Shown here piece by piece: positions 5,291 through 6,207 of a stretch of DNA of 6,207 nt. The position numbers and the translations under genes were made by a program. Position 1 is the first letter of the stretch. Every line of letters begins with the position of its first letter. Source of the stretch: an uncultured Synergistia bacterium (GTDB taxonomy: Bacteria; Eremiobacterota; SpSt-956; JAKJGF01). The notes below the pieces were generated by a model. The model worked only from the letters and a program-made list of their open reading frames with translations. It made no database searches and was not told where the DNA came from. The stretch covers positions 1 through 6,207 of the forward strand of contig CALARM010000127.1 of the NCBI GenBank assembly GCA_937888925.1. Reading direction: 5' to 3'.

Positions 5291-5935
5291 GTGGATACTA
5301 TGTGTGACTACTATTCAACACTCGGATTACCGGTCAATGCATCAGCAGAAGATATACACGAATCTTACAGACAGCTTGCAAAAGAAAACCATCCCGATCT
5401 TAAAGGAAAAGAACTGGAAGAAGCAATGATAGAGATAAACAATGCCTACAGGATATTAAAGGATCCTCAGAGCAGGGATGAATATAATCTGAATGAGCTT
5501 CTCAAATTAAAAAGGCTCCCTCTTGAACTGGTGGAAAAACTTCCTTCAAAAGTGCCTGCCAGAAAAGGAAGACCTTTTATGCAGACAGTAGTAAAGAAGA
5601 TTACAGGGAAACCGACTCTTTATACCATGACTGCCATAGCCATAAGATTTAAAACTGCTATGATGTATGCTTCATCACCGAAGCCCATGCATCAGGAAAT
5701 GGCTATAGAAGAATTGAAAAAAGCCCTGGAGATGGAACCTAAACATACGGACAGCCTCTATAATCTCGGTGTATTATTCTGCAAAAGAGGAGATTTAGCT
5801 TCAGCACTCCATTATTTCAAGCGGTATATAGTTCTGGAAAAAGATGAAACAGTAGCAGGTCTGATAAATTATCTGGATAAAAAAATCAAAGAAAATCAGA
5901 CGTCCCGGTTTATGACAAGACGATTAGAAGTTTAA
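5291..5935 (+). CDS. J-domain (DnaJ-like) protein with C-terminal TPR
   Basis: This protein has 214 residues when started at GTG 5291. Residues 6-66 are a full J domain: DYYSTLGLP at the start, AYRQLAKE-like helix II (ESYRQLAKEN), the essential HPD triad (34-36), and helix III with INNAYRILKDP and RDEYN. This domain stimulates the ATPase of an Hsp70 (DnaK) partner. The Gly/Phe and zinc-finger regions of true DnaJ are absent, so it is not the general co-chaperone. A basic linker (about 72-107) leads to a TPR-like unit at about 137-187 (AIEELKKALEMEP, then LYNLGVLFCKRGDLASALHYFKRY), which likely docks client proteins. No signal peptide, so cytoplasmic. It probably has its own promoter and converges on the YbjN-like gene with 14 bases between stops. 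Architecture is clear; client unknown. Confidence 0.93.
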   Translation: MDTMCDYYSTLGLPVNASAEDIHESYRQLAKENHPDLKGKELEEAMIEINNAYRILKDPQSRDEYNLNELLKLKRLPLELVEKLPSKVPARKGRPFMQTVVKKITGKPTLYTMTAIAIRFKTAMMYASSPKPMHQEMAIEELKKALEMEPKHTDSLYNLGVLFCKRGDLASALHYFKRYIVLEKDETVAGLINYLDKKIKENQTSRFMTRRLEV

Positions 5936-5949
5936 TAATCTATCTTAAA

Positions 5950-6207
5950 TTAAAAATTCTCCAGCAGATCATCTACTGCTGTAATACCGCCGTATTCTTC
6001 TATTATAAGATCATCCATTTCATCTGCTATGACACCTATATGGACAATTGATGTTATAAGTTCTTTTTCATCAAGTGTGGAACCAAGGAGTACATGATCA
6101 AGAAGAATGTAACCGTCTTCATCTATGGAAAACCTGCCAAGAACATTTTTATTATTCATCCTGAGAAGATTATATAAAAGAGGTTCGTCAAGCCTGGCTC
6201 CTTTTAC
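5950..6207 (-). CDS. YbjN/type III secretion chaperone-like protein, partial (5' end outside window)
   Basis: The minus-strand frame is open from the right edge to TAA at 5950 (85 codons visible, no start needed inside). An ATG at 6159 exists, but the 16 codons before it are open and read as family sequence (LDEPLLYNLLRMNNK), with no ribosome site before that ATG, so the true start is beyond the window. Visible pattern: 'YNLLRMNNKNVLGRFSIDED', then GYILLDHVLL, then LDEKELITSIVHIGVIADEMDDLI. This matches the C-terminal half of YbjN/CesT-like folds, where 'N..l.g.f.ld.dg.i.l' is followed by a long helix ending in an acidic tail. Such proteins are small cytoplasmic, chaperone-like or regulatory factors. 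Nothing nearby suggests a type III secretion system. Family call moderate; role unassigned. Confidence 0.72.
   Translation of the reverse strand, partial: VKGARLDEPLLYNLLRMNNKNVLGRFSIDEDGYILLDHVLLGSTLDEKELITSIVHIGVIADEMDDLIIEEYGGITAVDDLLENF

Noticed and set aside
5931..5954. TTTAAT/ATTAAA inverted repeat between the convergent stops as a bidirectional terminator
   Set aside because: Only 6 AT pairs, no GC stem and no clear T run; too weak to call.
5950..6207. Type III secretion chaperone with a nearby effector
   Set aside because: The fold resemblance is shared with YbjN proteins of other roles and no secretion gene is visible.

Overview
The window is AT-rich bacterial DNA (by eye roughly 35-40% G+C). 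Codon use favours ATA for Ile and AGA for Arg, and intergenic gaps are short. It holds seven protein-coding genes: five complete and two cut by the window edges. I see no RNA gene, CRISPR array, transposase or phage gene. Nothing identifies the species. Exported proteins, a rhomboid protease, an ABC-2 exporter, a J-domain/TPR protein and a YbjN-like protein fit a free-living or host-associated bacterium, possibly from an uncultured low-GC lineage. A LolA-like fold hints at a diderm envelope but does not prove one.

Left part, minus strand (1-1793): a two-gene operon. The first gene (1793 to 1101) encodes a small exported protein with two BamE/SmpA-like half repeats. Ten bases later comes a rhomboid intramembrane serine protease (1090 to beyond base 1). 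It has a complete visible catalytic dyad (Ser299, His354) and an unrecognised N-terminal domain of about 165 residues. The divergent gap 1794-2037 carries a minus-strand -10 element and an exact three-unit GC-rich heptamer repeat (CGTnACG).

Middle part, plus strand (2038-5129): four genes pointing the same way. They encode an exported LolA/DUF4412-like protein, a membrane-anchored thioredoxin-fold redoxin with only one cysteine, an ABC ATPase of the CcmA/NatA/NosF type, and an ABC-2 permease of the NosY type. The last three are tightly packed (stop and start abut, then overlap by 4 bases), so they are almost certainly co-translated. The simplest reading is an ABC exporter or extruder with a periplasmic or outer-surface redoxin accessory and perhaps a lipid- or lipoprotein-binding partner. 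Its substrate cannot be read from sequence.

Right part (5130-6207): a 161-base gap with a 10-bp AT-only inverted repeat and a consensus -10 box leads into a J-domain protein with a C-terminal TPR unit (5291-5935). It converges, with a 14-base gap and no convincing terminator, on a minus-strand gene that runs off the right edge and resembles YbjN/type III secretion chaperone-like proteins.

The most unusual points are the degenerate active site of the redoxin, its placement with an ABC-2 exporter and a LolA-like protein, the heptamer repeat, and the exported protein/rhomboid pairing. I do not see a clearly new defence or mobile system.
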